DNA from: Sipunculus nudus
Taxonomy: Eukaryota; Annelida; Sipuncula; Golfingiida; Sipunculidae
Length of the DNA: 64,000 bases
Direction of reading: 5' to 3'
Assembly: GCA_026874595.1 (NCBI GenBank)
Contig: CM049319.1
Coordinates: 58,168,917 to 58,232,916 of the forward strand
Each line of letters opens with the position of its first letter. Position 1 is the first letter of the stretch. The notes below the pieces were generated by a model. It was given only the letters and a program-made list of their open reading frames with translations. It was not told the DNA's origin and made no database searches. This document shows positions 35,781-48,375 of the stretch, piece after piece. A program made the translations under genes and the position numbers.

Positions 35781-38286
35781 AACAAGGGACCTATGGGTCA
35801 CAGCGCTCAGCTGTTATATATGATAAAAAAATATGATTTAGAAATGATTAACAAATTGAGTACTATTGTCACACAGATTTTGACTTGGCCATATAACTTG
35901 TAAGCAGAACATATAATATAAGAGTTTAACTATTTATTGAAAAAAATTACAAATATTGTCCCAAATATAATTTTTATTAAAAATAATAAGAGAATTGTAT
36001 GATTTTTTAAAATGAAATATAACTGAAATGATTATTAAAATAATATTAAAGAATATATTCATGAATGCATTCATGAATACATTTTGAAAGTATTTGCACT
36101 GGTATTCATATACTTTCATTTTTACCTGAATTCCCATTCTTTATGCAAGAAATTTTATAATGCAGTACATATTCATATTTGTATTTTAATACAATTGCAA
36201 AGTATTCGCACCATGTCTGGTATTTATATAGTTTTCACCAAACAATGATGTTGAGAATCCAGAATATACAAAATTCACACATTTAAATAATGATCATAAG
36301 TACCTGGTTTTGTGGCTTTTATTTATATTAAAAAAATAAATGATATATATTAATTTGAACTAATTTCACATCAATGTCACACTAGACAAAGTAGGAATCT
36401 AGATTAATATTATCAACTGCATCTTTGTCTATCATTAATTTCCTTCATATGATCCCTAATGATTAGTAATGACTAATATGATTTACTTTTTTATCATAAA
36501 AATTGAACTGAAAAATACTGCATGGTGTTATTTGGAATATGTGACATTGTATCTATTGTGTATCTATTGATACAAGATTCTTATATCATCAGTAACTGCA
36601 AGTTAACTTCCTGTTATTATAAACTAACAAATTCCTTTTCTATTTTTCTTTAATTTGTTATTATACCAATAAAAATTTATTAATTTATTGTTTATTGTTA
36701 TTTTGTTGGTTAAAACTACTAATGAGTTGGGTTGGACACCTGGATCAACTGTGGCTGGCCATAAGCTGCCTGGCTGCCCAAGTGAATGCCTCGCCTCAAG
36801 CATGCATAATTTGCTGAAATTTCAACAAGGTCAACATATAGGTGACTCAAGAGGGGCTGGAGAGAGCCAAGGTCTGACATGGTCTCATAAAAACATTAAT
36901 AAAAGCTACAATTTTTGGCCAATTTCTTTCAGCTTTCTAAACTAAAAAGCTGAAATCCTTATGCGTGTTTGATATGAAAATTATATCAATAGTGCTCACA
37001 GGAAACAAACGTGCCATGGTCAAAGTTGAGCAAAATTTAAGGTACTAATTTTATATTTATACTAATAACTTGTAAAATTTAAAAAATTCAGAACTAATTT
37101 TGGGTATTCAATGGAATCTTGATGAAATAATGTTACATCCCTGACAAAAAATCTCTAGCTTCAGCAATCCTCTTGTTAAGGGAGTAAATATATTTCTTGA
37201 TTTTTTACAAAGTGCATTATGTTTGGGCCCATAACTTAAAACAATTAGGCAATACTGACATAATTTCTGGCATGTGCATAGAGAATGTATAGAAAAATAT
37301 ATATAATATATTAGATAAAAGTCAGATCAGTGGTTTTGATATTAGGCAGTCTTGAAGTGTACAATGCGTTTTTAATGAAAAAATGAAGTTTTTCATTAAT
37401 ATCTCGACGGTATTAAGTCCTAGTGACCAAATTCCTGGCATGGTAGGAGATTTTGGAGACATCTAATTGTTTGCCAAATTTTTGGAACTGAGAGCTGAAG
37501 CTGGGGAGCTGAGCTCTTGCAAACTGCATAACACTAGCAGTGTTAAACAATATGTTACATGGTGCTTGAAAACTTGAATAAAATCTACAGTTTTTGATCA
37601 ACTGGTTTCAAATTTTTGGTGTTAACAGACAAAATGCTAACTAAAACATGCTGTGAAAATTAAATCCACAGTACTTACAGGAAAAAACGTGCCATGGTCA
37701 AAGTTGGGCAAAATTTAAGGTACCAATTTTTTATTTTTGTTAATATTTTAAAAAAAATTAAAAGATTTTGATCTAATTTTGGGTATACAATTTAGTTTTG
37801 ATTTATTAAAGTTATATTACTGGAAAAAAGTCCATAGCTTTAACAAGCTTTGTGTTAAGTGATCAAATATATTTCCTTATTGCATTATGTTTGGGCCCAT
37901 AACTTTTTTAAATTATACAATACAGACATAATTTCTGCCCTGGACATAGGAACCATATAGAGGAATATTTATGGTAAATATGAGGAAAAACGGATGAGTG
38001 GTTTTGATATTAGGCAGTCCTGAAGTGTGAAAATAGGTTTTTAATAAAAAATTGAGGTTTTTCTTAATTTCTCAAAGGAACAAAGTCGCAAAGACGCAGT
38101 TTTCGGTTTGGTAGGAGATCTTGGGGACATCTAACATTATGCCGAATTTTGGTATCCTAGGTCTTACAGTTTCAAAACGTGCCACATCTATGGATGGACG
38201 GAAGGACGGACGGACAGACAGACGGATGGACGGCAAGACAGATGGACGGATAACGGACAATGGACCACGACTATAGGGCTCTATGA
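35781..38286 (-). mobile_element. F1: F-family Helentron-like element, empty site for G
   Basis: Left end AACAAGGGACCTATGGGTCA with CGCTCAGCTG, i.e. C-type ends on a different body. Body: AT-rich 35820-36660; a 36700-36950 block with GGGTTGGACACCTGGATCAA; two tandem units of about 670 bp marked by CGTGCCATGGTCAAAGTTG (37010 and 37688). Then GGACGGACAGACAGACGGAT and GACTATAGGGCTCTATG. The right terminal hairpin found in F2 (CTCAGATGACTTATAGTCAG) is missing, so F1 is damaged at the 5' end. Positions 35821-35840 give the uninterrupted target of the G insertion seen in F2. Confidence 0.75.
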
Positions 38287-38901
38287 AAAAAAAACTGTTT
38301 CTCCATTTTTCTTTAACCTTGCTGCTTCAGCCATCATGTCACTCAAAATAATACTGATAAACCATTAAACCATTTCTGTCACTCAGAAATAAACAGTAAC
38401 ACTTGTTTAAAACCCCACGGTTACATGTTATCTAAAACTAAAGGAATGAAAAGGAGCTTAGGAGGACTTTCATACATTTCTAGGGAAAGGTATCCATTTC
38501 CAGACTTGAATAAAAAAAAGCAAAGAGTTGGCTGTTGCACAAAGATAGATTTGTATACAGTGGTTGTAATAAACACAGAATTAACCCACATTATTTTCCA
38601 TTTACCATGAATATTTAGCTGTTGAACGACAGGAATGGAACCATACAGAATGCCATGCAAGGCCGTCATAACAGACCTTGTGCAGATGCAGATATATCAA
38701 ATCGCTTTTAAGATTTTTCGCAAGTACTGTAGCTGCCACATTTTGATTGCAGTCAAATCAGTTTTCAGTTGATGTTGCACTGATTGCATAACAGTGACTA
38801 GCTTCAATCCAACTTTGTTGTTAGAAATGAGTGAATGACTGTTTCATGAAAACTGCCCATCATACGAATGATAACAAGCAAATACAAGGAATTTATATAT
38901 T
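38287..38901. other. Unassigned sequence
   Basis: No gene or repeat recognised; short open frames on both strands lack splice context or family similarity. Confidence 0.4.
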
Positions 38902-39315
38902 ATGACCTCCGCTTCTGCCTTCAAGTCAGGGATGATTTTAAAGTCTGTGGTGACTAAGTCCAAATAGTTTTAACAACACTCAACAGAAGGCAGCACCTGG
39001 CAGTTACTGCAAAAAAATTCAAGTAATTTATGTCCACCACTAGTAACACCTGTTGGTGAAGTGAAACTAATTGTGCTGATTCATCATATAAAAAAAGAAA
39101 TAATATATTGTATTATCATCTTTGGAGATAGACACTCCATAACCAATCCAATAACCAATCCCAACCAAGGTAAGCATGAGAGCAATCAGTGACCCAAATT
39201 TGAATGAAATCTGATAATTTTAGGAAAGTTATTTCACGGAACCAAAAACCTGACAGAAGGACAGATTAACAGACAGACAACATTCCCTGTACCTTCCAAG
39301 CAAGTTGGGGAAAAT
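38902..39315. mobile_element. Short inverted-repeat element I, copy 2
   Basis: Left end ATGACCTCCGCTTCTGCC; interior CCAATCCCAACCAAGGTAAG, GAGCAATCAGTGACCC, GACAGAAGGACAGATTAACA, matching 28166-28580 in order. The right inverted end is degenerate. Confidence 0.5.
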
Positions 39316-40544
39316 AACAGACCTTCAGTAGACACTGCAGGTTTTATGGGTAAAATGTTACTGGTGAATATGTCTGGGATATTAAATCAAAAGAACCCAG
39401 ATTTAGGTTTGATAGGAGACATTAACTGTCACTACTTGGATGTCAAATTTGCACACTCTAGCTTAAGTTAATGGCCAGACAGATGGACAGTTTGAAAGCC
39501 AGCTCAACAGAAAGCCTTTGGATACAGAGCTATTGCTATAGCTCAAATGAATTTTGCCATCAGTAACAAAGACAACCCCAGTCAACTGAGCTACAAACTA
39601 ATTCTATCCATTATCCTGGCCCTTACATTGGCCTTATTGCTGAAGTTAAGTTAGAACATCTTATGCAGCTGACTGAGGTTTTTCCATAATTACTTTACAT
39701 GAAGAACAGATGATTCCAAGAATTACAGTAATATTCTCCAACCACAAGACTGCAATTTATCCGTGCTGAATCATGATTATTCACTGCGGAACTAATCTCC
39801 AGGCCAGAAACATTTGTAGCTTAAAAATTACTGATTCCATGAAAAAGGTCAAGCTATACTCCTGCCTAATTTAGTGCTACACAATTTACTTTTTGTAATG
39901 ATGCAGTGAAAACAACAAAAGAAACCAAGAATATATACCAAAAGGTTGAGTATTGGGTTTATATACTCTATCAGCATGACTTCATTTTGCATTCAACCTC
40001 ACTTGTGAAATATTAACTTGGCCCTGGAGATTCAAAAAGAAAACAGCTGTGACTTCTGTCTGTTTCCATCCATCTGCTGAGAAAATCAAAATCTAGAAGA
40101 CTTCTTGGTTTGATATGATACATTATTATCAATGTTTAAAAAAATTGAATCTTTTTATTCAATCAAAATTAAAAAATTCAGTTTCAGGATAGATAGAAAC
40201 ATCATTACATGATACAAGAAACACAAAAAAATAAGTTTTGAGATAGTGTCATCTAGTTTGATATTAGCTTATTAAAAAGTGGTCTGCTGTTACTGATTGC
40301 TTAAAATTGTGCACCATTTAAGAATTCAAATTTTCAAAATTGTTAAACTTTCATAAGAAAATGGATGTGAATTTCATAAATACATACACCATCAGAAAGA
40401 GCTCTGTACCAGGTTTAAATTATATTTACTTTGCATTTGAAACACCCTTTTGGTTTATTTTAAATTTAGGGTTTTTACTAATGGCCTATCATATGGTTGT
40501 TTGGGCAGGAATAAACACAGACTGACTAATTTCTATCTTGGCCT
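39316..40544. other. Unassigned sequence
   Basis: AT-rich, no exon or known repeat recognised. Near 39540-39590, CTATTGCTATAGCTCAAATG with GTCAACTGAGCTACAAA resembles a decayed C-type 5' end. Confidence 0.4.
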
Positions 40545-41150
40545 ATCAAATATCCTGATTTGAGGCATTTTTCTCCATTTCCCTGACTATCCCTGATTTG
40601 AGGCTTTTTTCTCATATTCCCTGAATTTTCCAGATTTGAAGCATTTTTCTCTAATTCCCTGACTTTCCCTGATTTGAGGCATTTTTCTCAAATTTCCAGA
40701 CTTTCCTGGATTTGAGGCATTTTTCTCAAATTCCATGACTTTTTCCTGATTTGAGGCTTTTTTTTATAAATTCCCTGACTTTCCCTAATTTGAGGCATTT
40801 TACTCAAATTCCCTGACTATCCCTGATTCCTGATTTGAGGCATTTTTCTCTAATTCCCTGAATTTCCCTGATTTGAGGCATTTTTCTCGAATTCCCTGAC
40901 TTTCCCTGATTTGAGGCATTTTTCTCAAATTCACAGGCTTTTCCAGATTTGAGGCATTTTTCTCATATTCTCTGACTTTTCCTTGATTTGAGGCATTTTT
41001 CTCGAATTCTATGACTTTTCCTGATTTGAGACATTTTTCTCAAATTCACAGACTTTTCCAGATTTAAGGCATTTTTCTATAGGTTAAATCCCTATCTTTT
41101 CCTGATTTGTCCCATTTTTCATAATTCCCTGACTTTCCCCTGGGTGGGAA
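40545..41150. repeat. About 38-bp tandem repeat
   Basis: About 16 copies of a unit of GATTTGAGGCATTTTTCTC plus AAATTCCCTGACTTTCCCT, variably 36-40 bp, with small indels in T and C runs. No gene overlaps. The array ends at CCCCTGGGTGGGAAAAGG. Confidence 0.9.
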
Positions 41151-44100
41151 AAGGTTAAAGCACTTTCAAAGTTTTCTATGATAGCAAAAATGGCTGCAAA
41201 TCCTGAGGAACTGAATTTTATTTTTGTGCTCATCTGGCTTAAAAAAAATTTATAATTATGTAAAAATATCCAGGTCTTCTTCTGTTTCTTAATTCCTGTA
41301 ATATGGATAATAAGGAAACCACACCTGACAGTATTGAATATAGACTCAAATAAACAGCCAACCATGGGTGGTCATGGAATTTACTGCTGGGCTTGATTTT
41401 TATCGCGGATGGTGATGGGAGGACCTTGTGAGCTGTAAGACTGTGCTGGATCAATGACCTGGTGACAGCTTGAGACTATAACTGAGATGCTATAGGTGTG
41501 CTGATGGCTAATCACCACCAATACGTCCACACTGTCTACGCGTATCCACGGTGATACCTGGGGCTAACAGGATCAGCTTGTTGTGCAGAGTTATAAATCA
41601 GCAAGGACTTGATGTGTAACCAACTGACAAAAATTTAATGTAAATAGGAACTTGAGTTCAGATTTCAATGCAAGTAATGTCATAACAGAATTCCATTGCT
41701 GATGCATCTTGGTCTAGTTGCTAACATGTGTCACCTGTTGACAATGCCTATAGAGTGGCTCCACTGTGATTAACACTGTCTTTACATATGGTTACTTGTT
41801 ACATTGGATATCACTACTAGGGGAGCTGGCAATGAGCCATGAATGTTTCTATCTGTGCAAGCAGAGTATTACTCCTTTTAAATTTGGTGCCAACCTCCCA
41901 GATGGTGATACCCAAGAGTAAGTGGTATAGGAGGCAGTGGTTAAGTGGAAGGAGATCTAGAACCAATGTAGCATGACTGCTTCATAAGCCGTGAAACACT
42001 AGGTGAAAATCCCAAAATTAATTAACACACAATATGCCTTCATACAGTCATAAAACGAAAAAAAAGTCTACAAAACGTCCTGGACTTACTTTTTAGAACT
42101 TGATTAAAACATCTGAATAGTTTTTCTTTAATATAAAAGCAACATTTACATGTATAATAAAATGTTGAAGTGAGCTTGAATACTGGATACCTTCCATACA
42201 GTATGATAAATAATTTATAATGGAAATCCCAGAGTGTTAAACTTTTTCTATGCAATAATACATGGTATAAATATCTTGCCACCTTTGAAATATATTTCAT
42301 TAGTGACATTAATTATTCAAACAATTCTACCAACTAAAAAATACCTAAGAAAAATTATGCTCTTTTTAATAAAATCCAGCTCTCATTGGTCTTTTAAACA
42401 GGGCAGTACCTCAGCTGAACACAAAGGTATACATAAACATTTGCATAATATATGTGTGTATTATCTCAAGCTACCTGTTAGTTCATTTTGGATGAATACT
42501 AAAATTTCCATGCAAAACCACCCCAGAATACAGACTTACTGGCACCAGTTCAATATAGTATGTTATAATGGTTCTGTGTGTGCTTAAACACAGCTGCTAG
42601 TCCACATATGACTGTTTTAGTGTTTACCATAACAAGAATGTATGACATGAGTCTGATTTTATGCATGCACAATAACTTCCAAACATAAAGGGGGAACAAT
42701 GAAATAAGAAACACCAGCTGAGAGCTTGAAAAATCTGATTTTAGAAGTTGTCAGGTTTGCTGTTTTGTGCAACTGATTGCACCTGGGGCAAGTTTATATC
42801 CACTTGTTAACAGGAGAAAGCAGGCATTTAACTAGCAAAATATTAACAGATACCATGATATTTAAGGCAAAAACACTATAATTCCTGTATTTTTTAATAT
42901 GCCTAGGCAGGTATGTGAATATATCCCTTTAAGCAATAATGTCAATAATTCCTATCCGCCTAATTTTGGTTATTTTACAGAATGTGGTTCCTGGTTAAAT
43001 ATTAGTAAAACCTCACAAAGAAATAACAAAATCCATCTATGCATTTGGAGTCATTAGCACTAACAGCAGTATTCCCTTAGTTCCTTGTGATCAGTTTCAC
43101 AATTTTTGCAAGGTCAGGGTTTGATAAGGGCATGGAAATATGAGCAGAAAATACTCTAGATAGTCTAAAGGTGGGAATCTATCTGCTGAGAGAGTTTGGT
43201 GGCCATTTGAGCTGTATCTTCAAATTAGAAGCAGGAAGAACACTCTTTGGATGACCATGCCCTCATCTGCAAATTAGAGTGTGATAGAAGCAGGTGTCAC
43301 TGATACAGTGTATGACTTCCTAGCATGCTGTTTTCAGAGCTGCCACTATGGGTTTAACAGAAAAAGTATAAAATCATTCAAGAAAAAAGTATAAAAATTG
43401 TCTGAAAAAAAGTATGAAATATGAAAAAATACAAATCACTGCCAAATAGCACAAATTTTTGTATAATTTTACACCATAAAAACACTTTTTAACAAGCTTA
43501 AGGTATGAAAGCATATATATATATATATTACAGTATTCCATATATCCAGTGATTCTGTAAAACATTGGTAATATCACAGAAAAAAATCAACATAATCAAA
43601 TGGGGAATATGATGAAATATTGACAGTGCATGTCTGCTGCATTCAATTGGTTCAGGTAAACAGCCTATAATCACCACCTGAATATGAGGATGTTACAAAA
43701 GAAAGGTATATAAAAAGTATTAACCCCATAAAAAGTATAAAAAAAAAATATAAAAAGAAATCTTTCCTGAAAAAAAGAATGATACTATGGAAAAAGTAGT
43801 GACTGGCAGCACTGTGTCTTACCAGCACTTCTGTTTTAACAGAAAACCTTGCTGAGCGAGATGAACATTATGGCCTTTAGGCATCCATCCAGCAACAGCC
43901 TGTTATGGTGCCCTGGACCATCAATACTTGTGTTTCACGTGAAAATAAATAGTTTTTACCATGTTGTAAGGAGCCCCAGGACACCATTCTAAGCCTCGGC
44001 TAAGTGCAAGCACACTCGCCACATGTTATTTTCCTACATATCCTCATCAATGCTGTCATCATGCAGTTTTTGTGGTAACAATGCACTTTGAGTGTGTGAT

Positions 44101-44386
44101 CCAAGGCAGGTCTTCCCGACATAATCAGAGTCTTAACTTTGTTTGGAAATTAACAGGCCAGCAGGACCTCAAATTTCAGGTTTTAAAGAAATTTTACAGC
44201 CCAGCTGTTTGTGTTTTGTATTACACCGGGCAGAAATCAGGGAAGGATATTATCAATAACTTATGTATACTAAGAATTTAACTGACACTTGTATGCTGTA
44301 TCATAATTTGTGCTGAAATAATCACAAGTTTACTGCTGTTTGAGAAAGGGGGCAGTGAGGCAAAGCGAGTAAACTTTTTAAAAGAA
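41151..44386. other. Unassigned, mostly single-copy sequence
   Basis: No gene recognised. A half copy of the 300-bp MITE-like element lies at about 41890-41990 (GGCAGTGGTTAAGTGGAAGG, ATGTAGCATGACTGC). Degenerate AAAAAGTATAAA repeats occur at 43360-43460 and 43700-43800, with a short TA run at 43515. Confidence 0.5.
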
Positions 44387-44645
44387 TGGGGTAGGACATA
44401 GCCTAGTGGTTAAGGTTTTGGCCCAAGGAGCTGGAGGTCCCTGATGGAACCCGACCAGTGCCGTGATGGCACAATGGTGAAACCTCGTTGTATAACCTCA
44501 GATATTCACTCTAATGTCTTAACGACAGGTTTTGACTTCTGGATTATTCCAAACCCAGTGCATATAAAACCTGAAATCAAGAACGCTTAATGATAACATA
44601 TCATTATTATCATCTGAATACCTTCATCTTCCTTCAATAGACAGT
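44387..44645 (+). mobile_element. tRNA-derived SINE
   Basis: The head GGGGTAGGACATAGCCTAGT continues GGTTAAGG and resembles a tRNA 5' half with a pol III A box (TAGCCTAGTGG). A B-box-like GAGGTCCCTGATGGAACCC lies about 35 bp later. A tRNA-unrelated body follows, and the tail is ATCATTATTATC-like. It is too diverged and lacks the pairing for a functional tRNA. Confidence 0.6.
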
Positions 44646-47600
44646 GTCACCCATAGGGCAATGACCTATCTTTAAAAAAATAAATTTAAAAGAAAACACT
44701 AACAAAAAAAGCACATGCCTCACTAACAAGCTTCACTAACAAGACAGTTCAGTCTACTTTGATATACATCACGTAACAGTATCACGTGACAATACAGAAA
44801 ATACATGTTGACTCTTAAATCTGGCTGATTATACAACCAACACTAATAGCATGATATATATTTACAGTAACTCGGAAGGGTCAAGGTTACATCTAGGCTG
44901 CTTACATATTCAGTCCACTACTTTGTGTATCGTAAAAATGATTTGGCTTCAAAGAATGTGTATACCACATCCGTTATTGTTGTGAACATTGCTTGCACAG
45001 AAATTACACAAAATTCAATCATTTTTGGAAAAGAAACCAGTTATTGATATAATTAGTTAATCAAAAAACCACTGGTAGTTAAAGGATTTCATTACCAAAA
45101 TAACAGCGTGTGGCTGAGTAAAATTAAGACCACGTCCCCAGCTTGGCTCATCAGCCAGGTATAATTCCCCTGTTATAATGATGGTGATCAAAGACTTCAT
45201 CAAATTGTCTAGACCATGGATTCATTGGCATTTGTTTCTGCTGACTGATGCTTTATAAGTATTTCCATGACAACCATAATCATCAGACAGTTCATTGTAT
45301 TGCCATGATTTAGATGTCTGAGCACATGGGTCAATTCCTGACAGGGCTGACGAAAAGAAAAGAACAGGAAAACCCAGAGACTCTTCGTTTTTGTTGGAGG
45401 TAATTGCCTCCATTTGTTTAAAGCTCGCATGCTTAACTAAGTATATGTACATCTGAAGAATTCCATTCTGGTTTTGGACTACATGACAGGGCCGTATCAC
45501 CTGCTTCCTCTCATTTCTGTTATATCCTGGTGTTAACTAGGCCTGGTGACTACTGCACCTGCAGGTCCTGGGTGTGTAACCATCGCATTGCTGAATCCAC
45601 AGAGGAAATCCCGTACAGCGCACTTGTTTGTTAGTGAAACACGACTGATGGGTGCTGAGTTCCAAATTTTAAGCCTGCAGAGCACTCATCCTGGGTAAGG
45701 GCCGACTGTGAAAAATCTTGCTACCTCATCTGTGATTCAAACTCATGATCCATTTGCTGAGATTTATCATGGTAGACCCCCTACCCAGACTCATCTTCAG
45801 TAGAGTCAGAAATGGTTGGCTAATTAACAATATTATGGCCATAACGGCCAGTGCTTGCTCTACCTTGCACTTGGAGATCACATGTTGCTGGAACATGGCA
45901 CTTTGAACACACATGAAACTATATTTCCATCGTGATTTTGGATGGGTAAAACAACACATTCTTGTTTTCTGCATGTTTCCTTTCCCATAAGAAATTCAAA
46001 CCTTTATCTAAAATAAGAATACTGCTTCAATTTGAATTAAATACACATATTTCTGACAAAAAGCAGGGAATACATATCAAAACTATACACTATACTCTGT
46101 TCCAATTGTTTTTTTTTTGTAGTAAATGTTCTTAAAAGATTGTAATTTTTCTATAGTTTCTTAGAAATTAGCATATATGAAAGTGATAACTTAATATGGA
46201 TATTGAAAATGTTACAAAAAATTTCCAATTTGTGTTTCACACCATTTTGGACACTTTCAATGATCTGACAGATCAGATGTGTCCCTACATCATTAGCCCT
46301 CTTTGGTTATATTTTTTAGAGTGTTAACTTACATCATCTTATCAGAAGCTGTCAAATGAGGCTTTTTTTTGCATGCGACAAGTGCCCTTGACTACCATAC
46401 CTTGAGCTGATACATGTTAAATGTAGACTGATTTCTCAAATTTTTAAATAATTCTGTTTTCTTCAATAAGGTGAAAGGCAGGTTTTTATAAACCTTGTTG
46501 AAATTAGGCCCTTTAACATCTTCTATCCTACATTTCCATTTCTGCCTATAAATGTAACTTGTAATAAAATTTTTCATAGCTAAAAAAATGGACATGAGGG
46601 GATGGATCAGATTTTTTTTAGGTAGAATCATATAACTGTCTGAAATATTGTTTTTTCAATGAAGAGAAACAAATTATTTATATTATGTTTCCCTATATGA
46701 AAACATATATTAACTGAAATCATTAAGGTGTAACAGATTTCCATTGTTTTATTATCAATGGGTCAGGAATGAATGGTCAGATATATTTTTATTTTTAAAA
46801 TAGTACAGGTCCATGGCCTGTTGGTGGCACTGTCTACTGATTGAGAATGAAAGTGACAATACAAAGCGAATAACGTTACTTTTTTTATGCCTAAGGCCGT
46901 AAAGTCTGTCCAACCAAGGTTGTGACCATCAAATTTCGTCATTAATTTTTAAATGCTAATATTTCTGTTCAGTATGTGACAGTGACAGAACATTTTGAGC
47001 ACTCTGGCAACAGAAAATCCGATATTTGATTCCAATTTATTTTAATGTATACCTTGCAGCTTTCCAGAGGTTTCCTTGACAGTGCAAGTTGGTGTCTTTC
47101 AGCCAATATTGTAATTTATCATATTAATGGTACCAGATTTTAATATTAGCCAATCAAAACCTGTCAAAAGATGTCCTGGACCCTGTCACTTCAGTCAGCA
47201 TGTTATTATAAAGATAGACTGTTTTCTCATATTTTAAACGAAATGTTTCACTCAGTGTGTTTACAAGCTATGGTGCTTGTTTTGTTATAAAATTTGCCGA
47301 TGTACCTGGTTTAGTCAGTGACAGGTAACATTTTAAAATACATGCACTTTGTATAGCAAATAATCAGGATCACAAATCGGATTATTCTGTCTGCATTAGG
47401 TCAATATTCCCCAGCAGTTTGGTCTACCTGTAGTCTGCTTCAACAGCCGTCTACAGTAGTTTGGTTTACTTCAGTCCAGTTGCTGTAAACCTATTCCTAG
47501 TGAGTTCAGGTAAAATCTGTATCTAGTCTGGGTAAGGTGAGTTTTGCTACCATTTGATCCAAACCTTCAAGGGAATATCACTTTTAGAATCATTATATAG

Positions 47601-47867
47601 TTAATTGGATTGAAAACCAAGCAGTGACAGCAAACTCACATTTTAATTAATAAAGCAGTTTAGAAAAATATCCTAAAAAAAAGGCAAGCTTGTTAACCAA
47701 ATTTCATTGACAAAATTCCATATTGTGATAAATTATTACTGATAATAGGGAACTTAACGCTGTGGTTATTGCTGTTGTCAGATATTGTAATTATGGTGGA
47801 TACTGTTAATTGATCCAACCCTATCTCTGTTGATCGAGCAAGTTATATCATTTTTTTTATTTTGAGG
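44646..47867. other. Unassigned, mostly single-copy sequence
   Basis: No exon recognised despite scattered short open frames. AT-rich, with short T and A runs. This and the 41.2-44.4 kb stretch are the least repetitive parts of the window. Confidence 0.4.
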
Positions 47868-47945
47868 CACTGATGGGCTCCAAATGGGGACCTTTACCTT
47901 TAAGGTTCAGTGTAACCACTAGGCTATGAATGTCCCACCCCTCAA
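47868..47945 (-). mobile_element. tRNA-derived SINE head fragment
   Basis: On the minus strand: GAGGGGTGGGACATTCATAG, then CCTAGTGGTTACACTGAACC and AAAGGTCCCCATTTGGAGCC. Same A-box word (TAGCCTAGTGGTTA) and spacing to a B-box-like element as the copy at 44387. Only the tRNA-like head is clear. Confidence 0.5.
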
Positions 47946-48154
47946 GAAAACAGGTTATTTTAAGATATAAGAATGCTCCGTAGCTTGCACCTGTAGGTGT
48001 CTGAATCATGATAAGACGGAATCAATATCGGTAGTTCTGGAGCATATTTGTTGAGGGAAACCCCTGCTGTCACTGGACTCCCTCTGTCGCTCCGTGTTTT
48101 CTCATGGGTTTCAGGGCAAAAGTCATTGATCAGCCGCATCGCAGCATTCATTAC

Positions 48155-48236
48155 CTGTCCCTGGAAATCGCTGTGAGATTTGTGCCTGGAAATCCAGCGG
48201 ATATTTGTAGGGATCTGTCTCGTAAATCTCTATGAG
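48155..48236 (-). CDS. Candidate exon of an unidentified gene
   Basis: An 82-bp minus-strand segment with a T-rich AAG acceptor before 48236 and a good donor (GGACAG|GTAATG) at 48154. Frame: LIEIYETDPYKYPLDFQAQI then SQRFPGT. The residue pattern looks like a folded protein and the sequence is not part of any repeat family seen here. A second open frame (starting MIDFLVKAHRDL after a CAG at 48258) uses the same donor, so the frame is not settled. Family not recognised. Confidence 0.25.
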
Positions 48237-48375
48237 CTTTGACAAGAAAATCAATCATCTGATAATGAAACTAAAATATCAGGTTTGTAGTTTGTTTCAG
48301 CATTTAAGTAACTACTTGTGACTATTACATTTTCACGTATATCAAGGTTTTTAATTTTATCAGATTTTATTTTTT
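48237..48375. other. Unassigned sequence
   Basis: AT-rich spacer between the candidate exon and element E2. Confidence 0.3.

Noticed and set aside
44387-44460. Functional tRNA gene
   Set aside because: A-box and B-box words are present, but the acceptor and anticodon stems do not pair and the sequence continues into a SINE body.
47960-48151. Minus-strand frame MNAAMRLINDFCPETHEK
   Set aside because: Open for 63 codons with some protein-like composition, but it overlaps the donor of the candidate exon at 48155-48236 and has no supporting acceptor beyond the same AG, so I did not call it.
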